From Nocardia sp. BMG111209 (GTDB taxonomy: Bacteria; Actinomycetota; Actinomycetes; Mycobacteriales; Mycobacteriaceae), in the NCBI RefSeq assembly GCF_000381925.1, contig NZ_KB907307.1, positions 1,550,001-1,614,000 of the forward strand: a stretch of 64,000 bases of DNA, read 5' to 3'. Below are positions 19,107 to 27,346 of the stretch, piece by piece; positions within the stretch are counted from its first letter, which is position 1, and every line of letters starts with the position of its first letter. Both the position numbers and the translations under genes were made by a program. A model generated the notes under the pieces. It searched no databases, was not told the origin of the DNA, and was given only the letters and a program-made list of their open reading frames with translations.

Positions 19107-19985
19107 ATGCACGTCTTCGTCACGGGCGGAACCGGCACGATCGGGTCCGCCGTGGTCGCCGAATTGCTCGGCAACGGACATACCGTTCTCGCCCTGGCCC
19201 GCTCCGACTCGTCCGCGAAGACGCTCGCGGACGCCGGCGCGGAGGTGTTGCGCGGGGAGATCGCGGAACCGGACGTCCTGCGGGCCGGTGCGGCACGGTC
19301 CGAGGGGGTGATCAGCCTCGCCTTCGACCACCGCGGCGGCGCGGACGATCTCGCGCGGGCCATCGCGCAGGAGAGTGCGATGCTGGCCGCGCTGGGTGCG
19401 GAGCTGATCGGGAGCGATCGGCCGATCGTCACCGTCTCGGGTACGCCGTGGGTGCCGGGCCGGCCGTCCGTGGAGAGCGATCCGCTGCCGATCGACGGGC
19501 CCGTCGGCGGCCGGGGCAGATCCGTCCGCGCACTGCTGGAACTGGCCGCGCGGGGGGTACGCGCCACGGCGGTGCGGATGCCGCGCACCGTGCACAACGA
19601 GGGCACCGGCGGATTCGCCGGACTGCTCACCGATCGGGCCCGCCGGACCGGGATCGCGGGCTACCCGGGCGACGGCTCCCAGCGCTGGCCGGCCGTGCAC
19701 GCCCTCGACGCGGCCGTCCTGTTCCGGCTGGCCCTCGAATCGGCGCCGGCCGGGACGTCCTGGCACGCCGTCGCCGACGAGGGTGATGCGGTGCGCGACA
19801 TCGCCGCCGTGATCGGGCGGCGGCTGGGCCTGCCGGTCGAGGCCGTGCCCGCGGACGAGTTCGGGCCGTTCGGACCGATCTTCGCGATGGATCAGCCGTC
19901 CTCCGCCGCCTACACCCGCGAAACCCTGGGCTGGCAGCCGCGCCATCCCGGTCTTCTCGACGACCTGGAGAACATCCGGCCCTGA
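19107..19985 (+). CDS. NAD(P)-binding, extended/atypical SDR family protein
   Basis: A 292-residue epimerase-like protein. It begins MHVFVTGGTGTIGSAVVAELLGNGHTVLALARS, a Rossmann TGGxGxxG motif with an Arg that favours NADP. No YxxxK active site is plain, which matches the atypical NmrA-like or NAD-dependent epimerase groups. ATG 19107 was chosen over an upstream in-frame ATG at 19035 because the extra 24 codons would run through both operators, and because it follows a CTGGA site. Expression is probably set by the divergent TetR. Substrate unknown. Confidence 0.85.
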   Translation: MHVFVTGGTGTIGSAVVAELLGNGHTVLALARSDSSAKTLADAGAEVLRGEIAEPDVLRAGAARSEGVISLAFDHRGGADDLARAIAQESAMLAALGAELIGSDRPIVTVSGTPWVPGRPSVESDPLPIDGPVGGRGRSVRALLELAARGVRATAVRMPRTVHNEGTGGFAGLLTDRARRTGIAGYPGDGSQRWPAVHALDAAVLFRLALESAPAGTSWHAVADEGDAVRDIAAVIGRRLGLPVEAVPADEFGPFGPIFAMDQPSSAAYTRETLGWQPRHPGLLDDLENIRP

Positions 19986-20054
19986 GGGGTCACCGTGGCG
20001 GCCGAATCTCGGACCCGGTCGCAACCGGCCGACCCGAACGTGCCCCGGCCTGCC

Positions 20055-20366
20055 TCAGCCGGTGGCGTCCTGCGCCGGATAGTCGATGACGACCGCACCG
20101 CCGGTGGCGTAGTTGGCGACATCGGCGGACACCCGCCGGCCTTGCGTCGACGCCCGCGCCGCGGCCATGGCGGCGGCGTCGGCGAAGTCGGCTTCGAAGA
20201 CCGCGAAATACGGCGCTTCTCCCGTGGTCGCCGTCACGTCGAAGCTGTAGCGGCATGCGAGCAGGCCGGGCATCTCCCTGACCAGCGGAAGGTGATTGGT
20301 CACGTAGTAATCGCGGAAGTGGCCGGGGTCGGCGGGCTCGGGATACAGGACCACCAACTTATGCAC
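20055..20366 (-). CDS. EthD family protein
   Basis: A 103-residue ferredoxin-like (dimeric alpha-beta barrel) protein of the EthD family. The signature is KLVVLYPEPADPGHFRDYYVTNHLPLVREMPGL, with the His of NHLPL, and it ends with NYATGGAVVIDYP. EthD was first named in ethyl tert-butyl ether degradation; relatives act in polyketide and ring-opening pathways. The start is GTG at 20366. It overlaps by 8 bases a small upstream reading frame, so translation is probably coupled. It is divergent from a LysR gene. Confidence 0.85.
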   Translation of the reverse strand: MHKLVVLYPEPADPGHFRDYYVTNHLPLVREMPGLLACRYSFDVTATTGEAPYFAVFEADFADAAAMAAARASTQGRRVSADVANYATGGAVVIDYPAQDATG

Positions 20367-20508
20367 GAGGACCTCCGTCCCGGGACGAGACCGAGGCGGG
20401 TACGCCGGGCTCGGTGGCCGAGATCGTCGCGAGTGTGGTGACGGCGGAATCGAATTCGGCGGTGCGCGTGGGTGCGATGTCCGGGATCGCGGTCGGTTGA
20501 ATCGTCAT
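20359..20508 (-). CDS. small hypothetical protein, 49 residues
   Basis: An ATG at 20508 opens a 49-codon frame (MTIQPTAIPDIAPTRTAEF, ending SSRDGGPRA) whose TAA lies inside the start of the EthD gene. Third positions are almost all G or C, as in the real genes around it, and the overlap is of the coupling type. No domain is recognisable. It may be a real small protein or a leader that sets EthD translation. Divergent LysR control of both is plausible. Confidence 0.5.
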   Translation of the reverse strand: MTIQPTAIPDIAPTRTAEFDSAVTTLATISATEPGVPASVSSRDGGPRA

Positions 20509-20599
20509 ATGCGCAGGTTAGGGCCCGACGTGTGGTCGAGGGAAAGATCGGTCCGGGATAGACTCGGAACGGATCGTTATCAATCGGCGGGGAGGGCAC

Positions 20600-21502
20600 G
20601 TGGCACCGGATACGGTCAGCCTGCGGTACTTCCTGGTGCTGGCGCAGGAGTTGAATTTCACCCGCGCGGCCGCCCGGATCGGTATCGCACAGCCGGCCCT
20701 CAGCGCCCGGATTCGCCGATTGGAAACGGAACTCGGTAACGCCCTGCTCGTTCGGGACACGCGTAGCGTCGTATTGACCACGGCCGGTGCGGCTTTGGCG
20801 GAGTCCGCGCCGGCGGCGCTGGCGGCCCTGGATCGGGCATGGGACACCGCCCGGCGGGCGGGGGCCGGTGAGCTGGGCACGCTCCGCATCGGATACAGCC
20901 TCAGTACCGGGGCCGAGACGGCTCCGGCCCTGGTGGACAAGCTGATTCGCAGCAGTCCCGGACTCGAGGTCGGCGCGGTCCCGACAGCGACACCGGAGAT
21001 CTCCCCCGCAGTCGCCGACGGCCGCATCGATGCCGGGATCACCCGCGGTGAGCAGCCGGGCCGGGGCGTGCGCCGGTACCTGCTGCGGCGTGAGCGGATC
21101 GGGGTCCAAATGGCGCAGCATCATCCGCTGGCCGAACACCCGGAGATCGAGATCGCCGCCGCGGCCGCGTACCCGCTGCGACTGCCCGACCGTACGGCCA
21201 ACCCCGTGGTCCACGACGAGCTGGCCGCGGTGTTCCGCGATATCCGCCCGCATCCCCGATTCCACACGCCCGCAGTCTCTTTCGACATGTCACAGCGCGA
21301 CCTGCGCGACGGGCGCACCCTCGCCCCGGCCGGTGCGGCCGCCGACACGGCACCCTCGCCCGGTATCACCTGGCGACCGTTGCGGGGCGCACCCATGCTG
21401 ACGATCCACCTGGTCCTTCCGCGCGAGCAGTCGCCGCTGCACCGCCGCGTCCGTGCCGTCGCCAGAACCCTGGCGCACGAGCTGCACTGGTTGCCGGACT
21501 GA
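20600..21502 (+). CDS. LysR family transcriptional regulator
   Basis: A 300-residue regulator. The N-terminal winged HTH (YFLVLAQELNFTRAAARIGIAQPALSARIRRLETELG) covers about residues 9-60. A periplasmic-binding-like effector domain follows (LGTLRIGYSLSTGAET). The start is GTG 20600 (VAPDTVSLRYF), after a GGGGAGG site. It is divergent from the small protein/EthD pair, 91 bases away, the usual position for a LysR target. The gap holds no obvious T-N11-A dyad that I can assign with confidence. Confidence 0.9.
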   Translation: MAPDTVSLRYFLVLAQELNFTRAAARIGIAQPALSARIRRLETELGNALLVRDTRSVVLTTAGAALAESAPAALAALDRAWDTARRAGAGELGTLRIGYSLSTGAETAPALVDKLIRSSPGLEVGAVPTATPEISPAVADGRIDAGITRGEQPGRGVRRYLLRRERIGVQMAQHHPLAEHPEIEIAAAAAYPLRLPDRTANPVVHDELAAVFRDIRPHPRFHTPAVSFDMSQRDLRDGRTLAPAGAAADTAPSPGITWRPLRGAPMLTIHLVLPREQSPLHRRVRAVARTLAHELHWLPD

Positions 21503-21515
21503 CCGGCAGCGGATC

Positions 21516-21534
21516 GTAACGGCCGTAGCGTTAC
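21516..21534. promoter_or_regulatory. operator GTAACG-N7-CGTTAC upstream of the CGNR gene
   Basis: GTAACG, seven bases, CGTTAC: a perfect 6+6 dyad that ends nine bases before the GTG of the CGNR zinc-finger gene. The same dyad, with the same 7-base spacer, occurs twice at 27280-27329 upstream of another operon. This points to a shared regulator, most simply the CGNR protein itself. Confidence 0.75.
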
Positions 21535-21543
21535 ACTGGTGGG

Positions 21544-22110
21544 GTGACCGAGGACCGTACGGCGTTTCGCTTCGATCTCGGCGCCACCTGGCTGAACCTG
21601 CTGGCGACCAGCGGACGCACCTTCGGCGCCGACCCGATCGAACGCCTCGCGACCCCGCAGCGGCTGGCCGACTGGCTGGAACTCAGCGGGCTGCGACCGC
21701 TCGCCGAACCCACGTCGGCCGATGTCGAGGCCGCGCGGCAACTGCGCGAGACGCTGCGCCCGGTGGCGCTGGCCGTGGCGACCGCTACGCCGCCGGATCC
21801 GGAAAACGTTGCGGCCCTTGAGTATTACCTCACGACGGAATTCGAACCTGTGCGCCTGATCGCCGCCGATCGGCTGCTGTGCTCGGCTCCCGCCACCACC
21901 TCCGTCGCGCTGGCCCGCATCGCGCGCCAGGCCGTCGATCATCTCACCGGGCCCGAACGCGACGATCTCGCGGTGTGCCCCGAATGTGATTGCCGCGCGG
22001 TGTTCGTCAATGCCGGCGACCGGCGGCGCTGGTGCCCGTCGTCGGCGTGTGCCAGCCGCGGGCGGGTGCGCGCGCTGCGCGAGCGGCGCCGGGCCGCGGC
22101 CGAGTCGTGA
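21544..22110 (+). CDS. CGNR zinc-finger / ABATE domain protein, likely regulator
   Basis: A 188-residue protein. The N-terminal part (RFDLGATWLNLLATSGRTFG through residue about 130) matches the ABATE (stress-induced transcription regulator) domain. The C-terminus is a CGNR zinc finger: CPECDCRAVFVNAGDRRRWC then CASRGRVRALRERR, with Cys pairs and a basic recognition segment. CGNR proteins are predicted DNA-binding regulators; few are characterised. GTG 21544 sits nine bases after a perfect GTAACG-N7-CGTTAC dyad, which suggests autoregulation. The MmyB-type regulator gene follows about 100 bases downstream in the same direction. Confidence 0.85.
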   Translation: MTEDRTAFRFDLGATWLNLLATSGRTFGADPIERLATPQRLADWLELSGLRPLAEPTSADVEAARQLRETLRPVALAVATATPPDPENVAALEYYLTTEFEPVRLIAADRLLCSAPATTSVALARIARQAVDHLTGPERDDLAVCPECDCRAVFVNAGDRRRWCPSSACASRGRVRALRERRRAAAES

Positions 22111-22219
22111 GCCGGACATTGCGAGATCCGTTCCGGGAGCGCGATTGTCGTCGCGGGCGGTGGCGAGGATCGGAACGGCTGCCCGGAATTCTCTGGCGCC
22201 GAGGAGGGATGGGGTGACG

Positions 22220-23068
22220 ATGGATCGCGTCAGGCTGGCGGACTTCCTGCGCCGTTCCCGGGAACGGCTGCGGCCGCAGGAGGTCGGGCTCACCGAGGGG
22301 CCGCGGCGGCGCACGCCGGGGTTGCGGCGCGAGGAGCTGGCCCACTTGGCCGGAGTGTCGGCGGATTACGTGATGCGGCTGGAGCAGGCGCGCAGTTCGC
22401 AGCCGTCGATCCAGTTGCTGTCCGCGCTCGCGCAGGCGCTGCGGCTGACCGGCGACGAGCGGGACCATCTCTACCTGCTGGCCGGGCATCGGCCGCCCGA
22501 GGGGGCGCGGGCGGGCAATCAGGTCCGGCCCGCCATGCGATATCTGCTCGATCGGCTGGGCGACACCCCGGCGCAGCTGCTCACCGACCTCGGTGATCTG
22601 CTCGCGCAGAATGCGTTGGCGGAGGCCCTGTTCGGCTGCGTGTGCACGATCGAGGAGCCGGATCGGAACATCGTGTGGCGCTGGTTCACCGATCCGTTCG
22701 TCCGGTCGGCGTACCCCGTCGAGGAACACGATCGCCTCGACCGCCTGCACGTCGCGGACCTGCGAGCCGCCGCGACCCGGCGCGGCTACGACCGGCCCGC
22801 GAATGCCCTGGTCGACCGGTTGTCCACGGCCAGTACGGAATTCGCGGAGCTGTGGCAGCGGCACGAGGTCGCGGTGCGGCGGGACAGCCGGGTGCGGGTG
22901 CGGCATCCCTCGGTCGGGCTCGTCGAATTCGACTACGAGGTGGTGCAGACCCGGGCCGCGGACCAGTGCCTGCGGCTGTTCACACCGCCGCCCGGAACCG
23001 GGACCGATACCGCGCTGGAGGTGCTGCGCACCGTCGGGCCGGAGGTCGTGCATCGCCGACACCGCTGA
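22220..23068 (+). CDS. XRE-type HTH regulator with MmyB-like ligand domain
   Basis: A 282-residue regulator. The N-terminal XRE helix-turn-helix includes the family hallmark RPQEVGLTEGPRRRTPGLRREELAHLAGVSADYVMRLEQ (about residues 17-55). The rest is the MmyB-like PAS-type ligand-binding domain (NIVWRWFTDPFVRSAYPVEEHD and VEFDYEVVQTRAADQCLRLFTPPPGT), thought to bind fatty-acid-like or aromatic ligands. ATG 22220 is used; an in-frame GTG at 22214 lies at a better distance from the AGGAGG at 22202-22207 and may be the true start. Homologues usually control an adjacent oxidoreductase, but no divergent partner is present here. Confidence 0.9.
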   Translation: MDRVRLADFLRRSRERLRPQEVGLTEGPRRRTPGLRREELAHLAGVSADYVMRLEQARSSQPSIQLLSALAQALRLTGDERDHLYLLAGHRPPEGARAGNQVRPAMRYLLDRLGDTPAQLLTDLGDLLAQNALAEALFGCVCTIEEPDRNIVWRWFTDPFVRSAYPVEEHDRLDRLHVADLRAAATRRGYDRPANALVDRLSTASTEFAELWQRHEVAVRRDSRVRVRHPSVGLVEFDYEVVQTRAADQCLRLFTPPPGTGTDTALEVLRTVGPEVVHRRHR

Positions 23069-23098
23069 ACCACGTTCGGCTGCAAGGTCTTTCGTGTG

Positions 23099-24037
23099 TC
23101 AGGACCGGCGGTGCGTCCAGGCGGGCGTCCAGACGCCGGTGCGGGCCGCGCGGGATCGCCGGGCGGTGACGAAGGCGCGGAGTTCGGCGAGGGCCGGGTG
23201 CGGATTGCCGGTGCGCCGGATCATCGACAGCGGATAGATCGGGCTCGGGTCGCGAATCGGTATGCGCCGCAGGTCGTAACTGTCCGGCCACATGTAGCGC
23301 GAATTCTCGCCGACCAGGGTGGCCAGATCGGCGGAGTCGGCGAGTTCGTCGAGCATCGCCTCGTTGCCGAACACCGGCCCGAGCATGTCGATCGTCAGCC
23401 CGAACACCGCCGCGAGTTCGGCGTAGTAGTCGGCCACCTCGCCGCGCGCGCTCAGTCCCGGCATCCAGATGCGGTGGCCCGCAAGCTGTTCCGGCCTGAC
23501 CGTCCGCGCGCCGGCCAGCGGATGCCGTGGGCCGACGAACAGTTCGTGCGGCTCCTCGATCGCGAGCGAGATCTCGATCGTATCGGGCAGATTCCGGTCC
23601 GGGGGTACGCCGTGGAAGGTGGCGTCGATCGTCCCGGCCTCGACCGCGGCGATCGCCCCGTCGACATCGGTGTCCAGGGTCACCACGTCCAGCTCGAGAT
23701 CGGGACGTGACCGGTAGAAGTCCTGGAGCAGTACCGCGGTGGCGATCCGCCGGTTCACGACATCGATGCGCAGTGCCCGCCGGCCGGGCCGGACCGACGC
23801 GTCGGCGCGCTCGGCCACCCGCAGCAGTTCGCGGGCGTGCGGCAGGAATGCCTGGCCGTCGATCGTGAGCCGGGCGCCGCGGGCGGTACGGGTGAAAAGC
23901 CGCACCGCGAGGTCCTTCTCCAGCGTCGCGATGCGCTTCGAGACGGCCTGCTGGGTGAGCGACAACGCGGCGGCGGCCTCCTGGAACTGCCCGGTGTCCG
24001 CGACGGTGACGAAGGTGCGCACGGCGTCGAGATCCAT
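23099..24037 (-). CDS. LysR family transcriptional regulator
   Basis: A 312-residue regulator. The winged HTH covers about residues 1-60 (MDLDAVRTFVTVADTGQFQEAAAALSLTQQAVSKRIATLEKDL), and the effector-binding domain runs to about 290. ATG 24037 was chosen because the family nearly always begins this way; the frame stays open upstream to 24826 but that part is antisense to the MFS gene. It is divergent from an MFS exporter, with a dyad ACAAC-N5-GTTGT between them. Control of the transporter is inferred from this layout. Confidence 0.9.
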   Translation of the reverse strand: MDLDAVRTFVTVADTGQFQEAAAALSLTQQAVSKRIATLEKDLAVRLFTRTARGARLTIDGQAFLPHARELLRVAERADASVRPGRRALRIDVVNRRIATAVLLQDFYRSRPDLELDVVTLDTDVDGAIAAVEAGTIDATFHGVPPDRNLPDTIEISLAIEEPHELFVGPRHPLAGARTVRPEQLAGHRIWMPGLSARGEVADYYAELAAVFGLTIDMLGPVFGNEAMLDELADSADLATLVGENSRYMWPDSYDLRRIPIRDPSPIYPLSMIRRTGNPHPALAELRAFVTARRSRAARTGVWTPAWTHRRS

Positions 24038-24055
24038 ACCCGCAAGCCTAGGAGA

Positions 24056-24070
24056 ACAACTTTCGGTTGT
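24056..24070. promoter_or_regulatory. probable LysR box (ACAAC-N5-GTTGT)
   Basis: ACAACTTTCGGTTGT is a perfect 5+5 dyad 18 bases upstream of the LysR start codon and about 90 bases before the divergent MFS start. Dyads of this size and place are typical LysR recognition sites. Confidence 0.55.
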
Positions 24071-24160
24071 GGCACGCCGCCGTCGGTGTTGTTTGATTCC
24101 GCACGTCAGCGTTGCTTTGATGCGTAGCGATTCAACGACGGGTTGTGTTGTGGGAGAAGG

Positions 24161-25489
24161 GTGTGGAGTGTGGCGGCAAGCAGATCCCTGGGGCGAGAGT
24201 TCCGCTGGTTGTGGGCAGCGTACGCGGTCAGCGCCTACGGTTCGGGGCTGGGCTTCGGCGCCTTCCCGTTGATCGCGGTGCTGGCGTTGCACGCGAGCCC
24301 GGGGCAGGTCTCGGCGTTGTCCGCGGTGGGCCCGGCGGTCGGCGCGCTGATCGCGCTGCCGCTCGCGCCGTGGGTGGAATTCCGGCGCAAACGACCGGTC
24401 ATGATCGGGATGGACCTGCTGCGATGCGCGGTGATGGCGACGATCCCGATCGCCTACGCCTTCGGTGTGCTCGGCTTCGTACAGTTGCTGGTGGTGTCGG
24501 CGGTGGTGGCCGCGGCCAAGATCGCCTTCAACGCGGCGAGCGGGGCCTATCTGAAGGCGCTGGTCCGCAAGGACGATCTGCTGGTGGCCAATGCTCGGTT
24601 CGAGTCCACGAACTGGAGTTCCATCGCGATCGGCCCGCCGCTGGGCGGCGCGGCGATCGGCCTGTTCGGGCCGGTGATCACCGTGGTGGCCGATGCGCTC
24701 AGCTATCTGCTCTCGGCGCTGGGCATCCTCGCGATCCGCGACCGGGAGGATGCTCCGGAGCGAGCCGGCGCCGGCCGGATCCGAGTCGGTGAGGTACTCG
24801 ACGGCTGGCGGCACATCTTCGGCCATGCCGGCCTGCGCGCGCTGTACCTCAACAACCTGCTGGTCAGCGGGATGATCATGGCCACCGAACCGCTACTGGC
24901 CGTGATCATGTTGCGGCAGTTGGGCTTTGCGCCCTGGCAGTACGCGCTCGCCTTCGCCGCCCCCTGCGTCGGCGGGCTCGTCGGCTCGCGACTGGCCCGG
25001 TTCGTCGTCGGCCGCCTGGGCGTGTTGCGGGTGTTCCGGATCGTGGGCACCCTGCGGGCCGTGTGGCTGATCGGCCTGGTCTTCCTGCGGCCGGGCCCGA
25101 TCGGGCTGCTCACGGTGATCGCCGTCGAACTGGCGATCATCGTGAGCATGAGCCTGTACACACCGGTCCTGGCCACGTATCGCCTGGAACAGACCCCGAA
25201 GGATCGCATCGCCCGCACCCTGTCGGCATGGTCGATCGGCGGACAGGCCGCCATCGCGACCGGCACCGCCCTGGCCGGCCTGCTCGCCGACGCCACCAGC
25301 CCCCGCACCGCGCTCGGCGTCGTGGGCCTGGTGATCCTCGCCAGCCCACTGCTGCTGCCGCGGCGGACGACGCTGGATGCGGCGGAAACGCCCCCGCAGA
25401 ATCCGGACACGACCACCACCGGATTCGGGCCGTCTCCGGCGAGCCGGGCCGCGACATCGCTGGCGACGAGCCCGGACACGCGGGGGTAG
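24161..25489 (+). CDS. MFS transporter
   Basis: A 442-residue major facilitator with about 12 transmembrane helices. The loop after helix 2 reads PWVEFRRKRPVMIGMDLLR, a form of the MFS motif A. A large cytoplasmic loop lies near residues 195-215, and the last 40 residues are a hydrophilic Pro/Thr-rich tail. This pattern suits the MFS_3/enterobactin-exporter-like group found as drug or siderophore exporters. GTG 24161 follows GGGAGAAGG; GTG 24170 is an alternative. It is divergent from a LysR gene that probably regulates it. The substrate is unknown. Confidence 0.85.
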   Translation: MWSVAASRSLGREFRWLWAAYAVSAYGSGLGFGAFPLIAVLALHASPGQVSALSAVGPAVGALIALPLAPWVEFRRKRPVMIGMDLLRCAVMATIPIAYAFGVLGFVQLLVVSAVVAAAKIAFNAASGAYLKALVRKDDLLVANARFESTNWSSIAIGPPLGGAAIGLFGPVITVVADALSYLLSALGILAIRDREDAPERAGAGRIRVGEVLDGWRHIFGHAGLRALYLNNLLVSGMIMATEPLLAVIMLRQLGFAPWQYALAFAAPCVGGLVGSRLARFVVGRLGVLRVFRIVGTLRAVWLIGLVFLRPGPIGLLTVIAVELAIIVSMSLYTPVLATYRLEQTPKDRIARTLSAWSIGGQAAIATGTALAGLLADATSPRTALGVVGLVILASPLLLPRRTTLDAAETPPQNPDTTTTGFGPSPASRAATSLATSPDTRG

Positions 25490-25505
25490 GGCCGGTCGCG
25501 GCGGT

Positions 25506-26288
25506 TCAGGCCCCCGCGCCGCCGTCGACGGGCAGGATCGCGCCGGTCACCATCGAGGCGCGATCGCTGAGCAGCCAGGCCGCCGCCTCGGCGACCTCGC
25601 GGGGTTCGGCCATGCGGCCGAGCGGGATCGCCGTCGTCAGCCGGGCGACGACGCCGGGGGTCGCAGCCTCCCACTCCCGCATCATCTCGGTGACCGTGCC
25701 GCCCGGGGTGATCCCGTTCACCCGGATGCCGTCGGCGGCCCAGCTCACCGCGGCGGATTCGGTGATGCTGTTCAGCGCGCGCTTCATCGCGCCGTAGGCG
25801 GGCAGGACCGGATTGGCGCGGCGGCTGCCGATGCTCGAGGTGTTGACGATCGCGCCGCCGCCGTTGCGGCGCATGAGCTCGGCCTCGGCGGTCATCGCGG
25901 TCCAGTGCCCGCGGAAGTTCACGGTGAACTGGCGATCGATGTCCTCGTCGCCGGTGGTGTCGAGCGGCCCGGGTTGCTGGATCGCGGCGCCGTTGTTGAA
26001 GGCGCCGTCCAGCCGACCGTGCAACTCCCCGACCCGGTCGACGGCCGCCCGGACGCTCGTCCGATCGGCCAGATCGAGGGTGACGGCGTCGGCGATGCCA
26101 CCGGCGGCCCGGATCTCGGCGACCAGGCCGTCGAGGGCGGCCGTCCCCCGCGCGGCGAGTACGACGGCCGCGCCCTCCCGTGCGAACAACCGGCCCGCCG
26201 CCGCCCCGATCCCGCGGCTGGCACCCGTGATGAACACGACCTTGCCGGTGAGCAGGCCGAGGGGTGCGAATTCGATGGTGTCTGTCAT
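25506..26288 (-). CDS. SDR family oxidoreductase
   Basis: A 260-residue classical SDR: TGASRGIG at about residues 21-28, an NNGA variant of the NNAG motif, catalytic Ser in VNTSSIGS, and Tyr-Gly-Ala-Met-Lys (YGAMK) as the YxxxK pair. The C-terminus ASMVTGAILPVDGGAGA is typical. It is divergent from an MmyB-type regulator, 86 bases away. SDR plus divergent MmyB-type HTH is a frequent actinobacterial pair, so this regulator probably controls the SDR. Substrate unknown. Confidence 0.9.
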   Translation of the reverse strand: MTDTIEFAPLGLLTGKVVFITGASRGIGAAAGRLFAREGAAVVLAARGTAALDGLVAEIRAAGGIADAVTLDLADRTSVRAAVDRVGELHGRLDGAFNNGAAIQQPGPLDTTGDEDIDRQFTVNFRGHWTAMTAEAELMRRNGGGAIVNTSSIGSRRANPVLPAYGAMKRALNSITESAAVSWAADGIRVNGITPGGTVTEMMREWEAATPGVVARLTTAIPLGRMAEPREVAEAAAWLLSDRASMVTGAILPVDGGAGA

Positions 26289-26374
26289 GACGACAGTGTC
26301 GGGCGGTGCGCGGGCCCGGATTCAGGCACAAGCGGTACCAGGATGCGCGGCCGCGCGCGGGGCAGACTCGGAGT

Positions 26375-27226
26375 ATGGACAAGCAGGAACTCGGCGCCTT
26401 CCTCCGCACCCGGCGGGAGCGGCTGCGGCCCGAGGACGTCGGCCTCCCCTCCGGCCCGCGGCGCCGCACGCCCGGGTTGCGGCGCGAGGAGGTCGCGGTC
26501 CTCGCGCACATCTCCACCGAGTACTACGTCCGGCTCGAACAGGGCCGGGCGCCGCGACCGTCCGGCGAGGTCCTGGCCGGGATCGCGGGCGCGCTGCGGC
26601 TCACCGACGCCGAATCCGATCACCTGCATCTGCTGGCCGGGACCGCGCCGAGCCGCACCGGTCTGCACCGCCGCGACGTCCGGCCGAGCATCCTCGCACT
26701 GCTCGAACGGCTGCCGCTCACCGCCGGGTTCGTCACCTCCGCCATCTTCGAGGTGCTGGCGTGGAACGATCTCGCGGCCGCGCTGATGGAGAACTTCGCG
26801 GGCGTCGCGCCGGCGGACCGCAATCTCGCCCGCCGGGCATTCCTCGGCCCGGCGCGTCTCGGGCCGACGCTGTACGGGGTTTCGGATGTCGCGGAGTTCC
26901 GGCAGCACGTCGTCATGGAGCTGCGATCCGCGCTCGCCCGATATCCGCGCGACCCGGAGGTGACCGGGCTGATCGACGAATTACGTGACGGCAGTGCCGA
27001 TTTCGCGCGGATGTGGGAGCGCCACGACGTCCAGGGCGCGACGGTGCTGACCAAGACCTTCCGCCACCCGGTCGTCGGGGAGATCACGGTCGACTGCGAT
27101 TCGCTCACCCTCACGGACCGGGACCAGCACCTGGTGCTCTACACCGCGCCGGTCGGTTCACCCGACGCCGAGGCGCTGGCCCTGCTGAACGTACTCGGCG
27201 CCGACGCCGACTCCTACCTGCGGTAA
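26375..27226 (+). CDS. XRE-type HTH regulator with MmyB-like ligand domain
   Basis: A 283-residue regulator, paralogous to the one at 22220. It has ERLRPEDVGLPSGPRRRTPGLRREEVAVLAHISTEYYVRLEQG at about residues 14-56, then the MmyB-like domain (NLARRAFLGPARLGPTLYGVSDVAEFRQHVV, VVGEITVDCDSLTLTDRDQHLVLYTAPVG). ATG 26375 was chosen from homologue-like MDKQELGAFLRTRRERL; the upstream open frame overlaps the promoter. It is divergent from the SDR gene, the likely target. Confidence 0.9.
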   Translation: MDKQELGAFLRTRRERLRPEDVGLPSGPRRRTPGLRREEVAVLAHISTEYYVRLEQGRAPRPSGEVLAGIAGALRLTDAESDHLHLLAGTAPSRTGLHRRDVRPSILALLERLPLTAGFVTSAIFEVLAWNDLAAALMENFAGVAPADRNLARRAFLGPARLGPTLYGVSDVAEFRQHVVMELRSALARYPRDPEVTGLIDELRDGSADFARMWERHDVQGATVLTKTFRHPVVGEITVDCDSLTLTDRDQHLVLYTAPVGSPDAEALALLNVLGADADSYLR

Positions 27227-27279
27227 TCCACCGAATCGGGGATCGGGAACCTCCCGGCGGTCGTCGGCGTGCCCTCAAT

Positions 27280-27298
27280 GTAACGCCTGGACCGTTAC
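27280..27298. promoter_or_regulatory. operator copy 1 (GTAACG-N7-CGTTAC), distal
   Basis: GTAACG, seven bases, CGTTAC. It is 31 bp centre to centre from copy 2 and matches the single copy upstream of the CGNR gene at 21516. The pair brackets the likely promoter of the decarboxylase/phosphotriesterase operon. Confidence 0.75.
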
Positions 27299-27310
27299 TG
27301 CGGTACGGTC

Positions 27311-27329
27311 GTAACGGTTCAACCGTTAC
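27311..27329. promoter_or_regulatory. operator copy 2 (19-bp perfect palindrome)
   Basis: GTAACGGTTCAACCGTTAC is a perfect 19-bp palindrome around a central C, 17 bases before the start codon at 27347. It is the strongest of three copies of GTAACG-N7-CGTTAC in the window. Confidence 0.8.
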
Positions 27330-27346
27330 ATCTGATCGGAGTGGAT

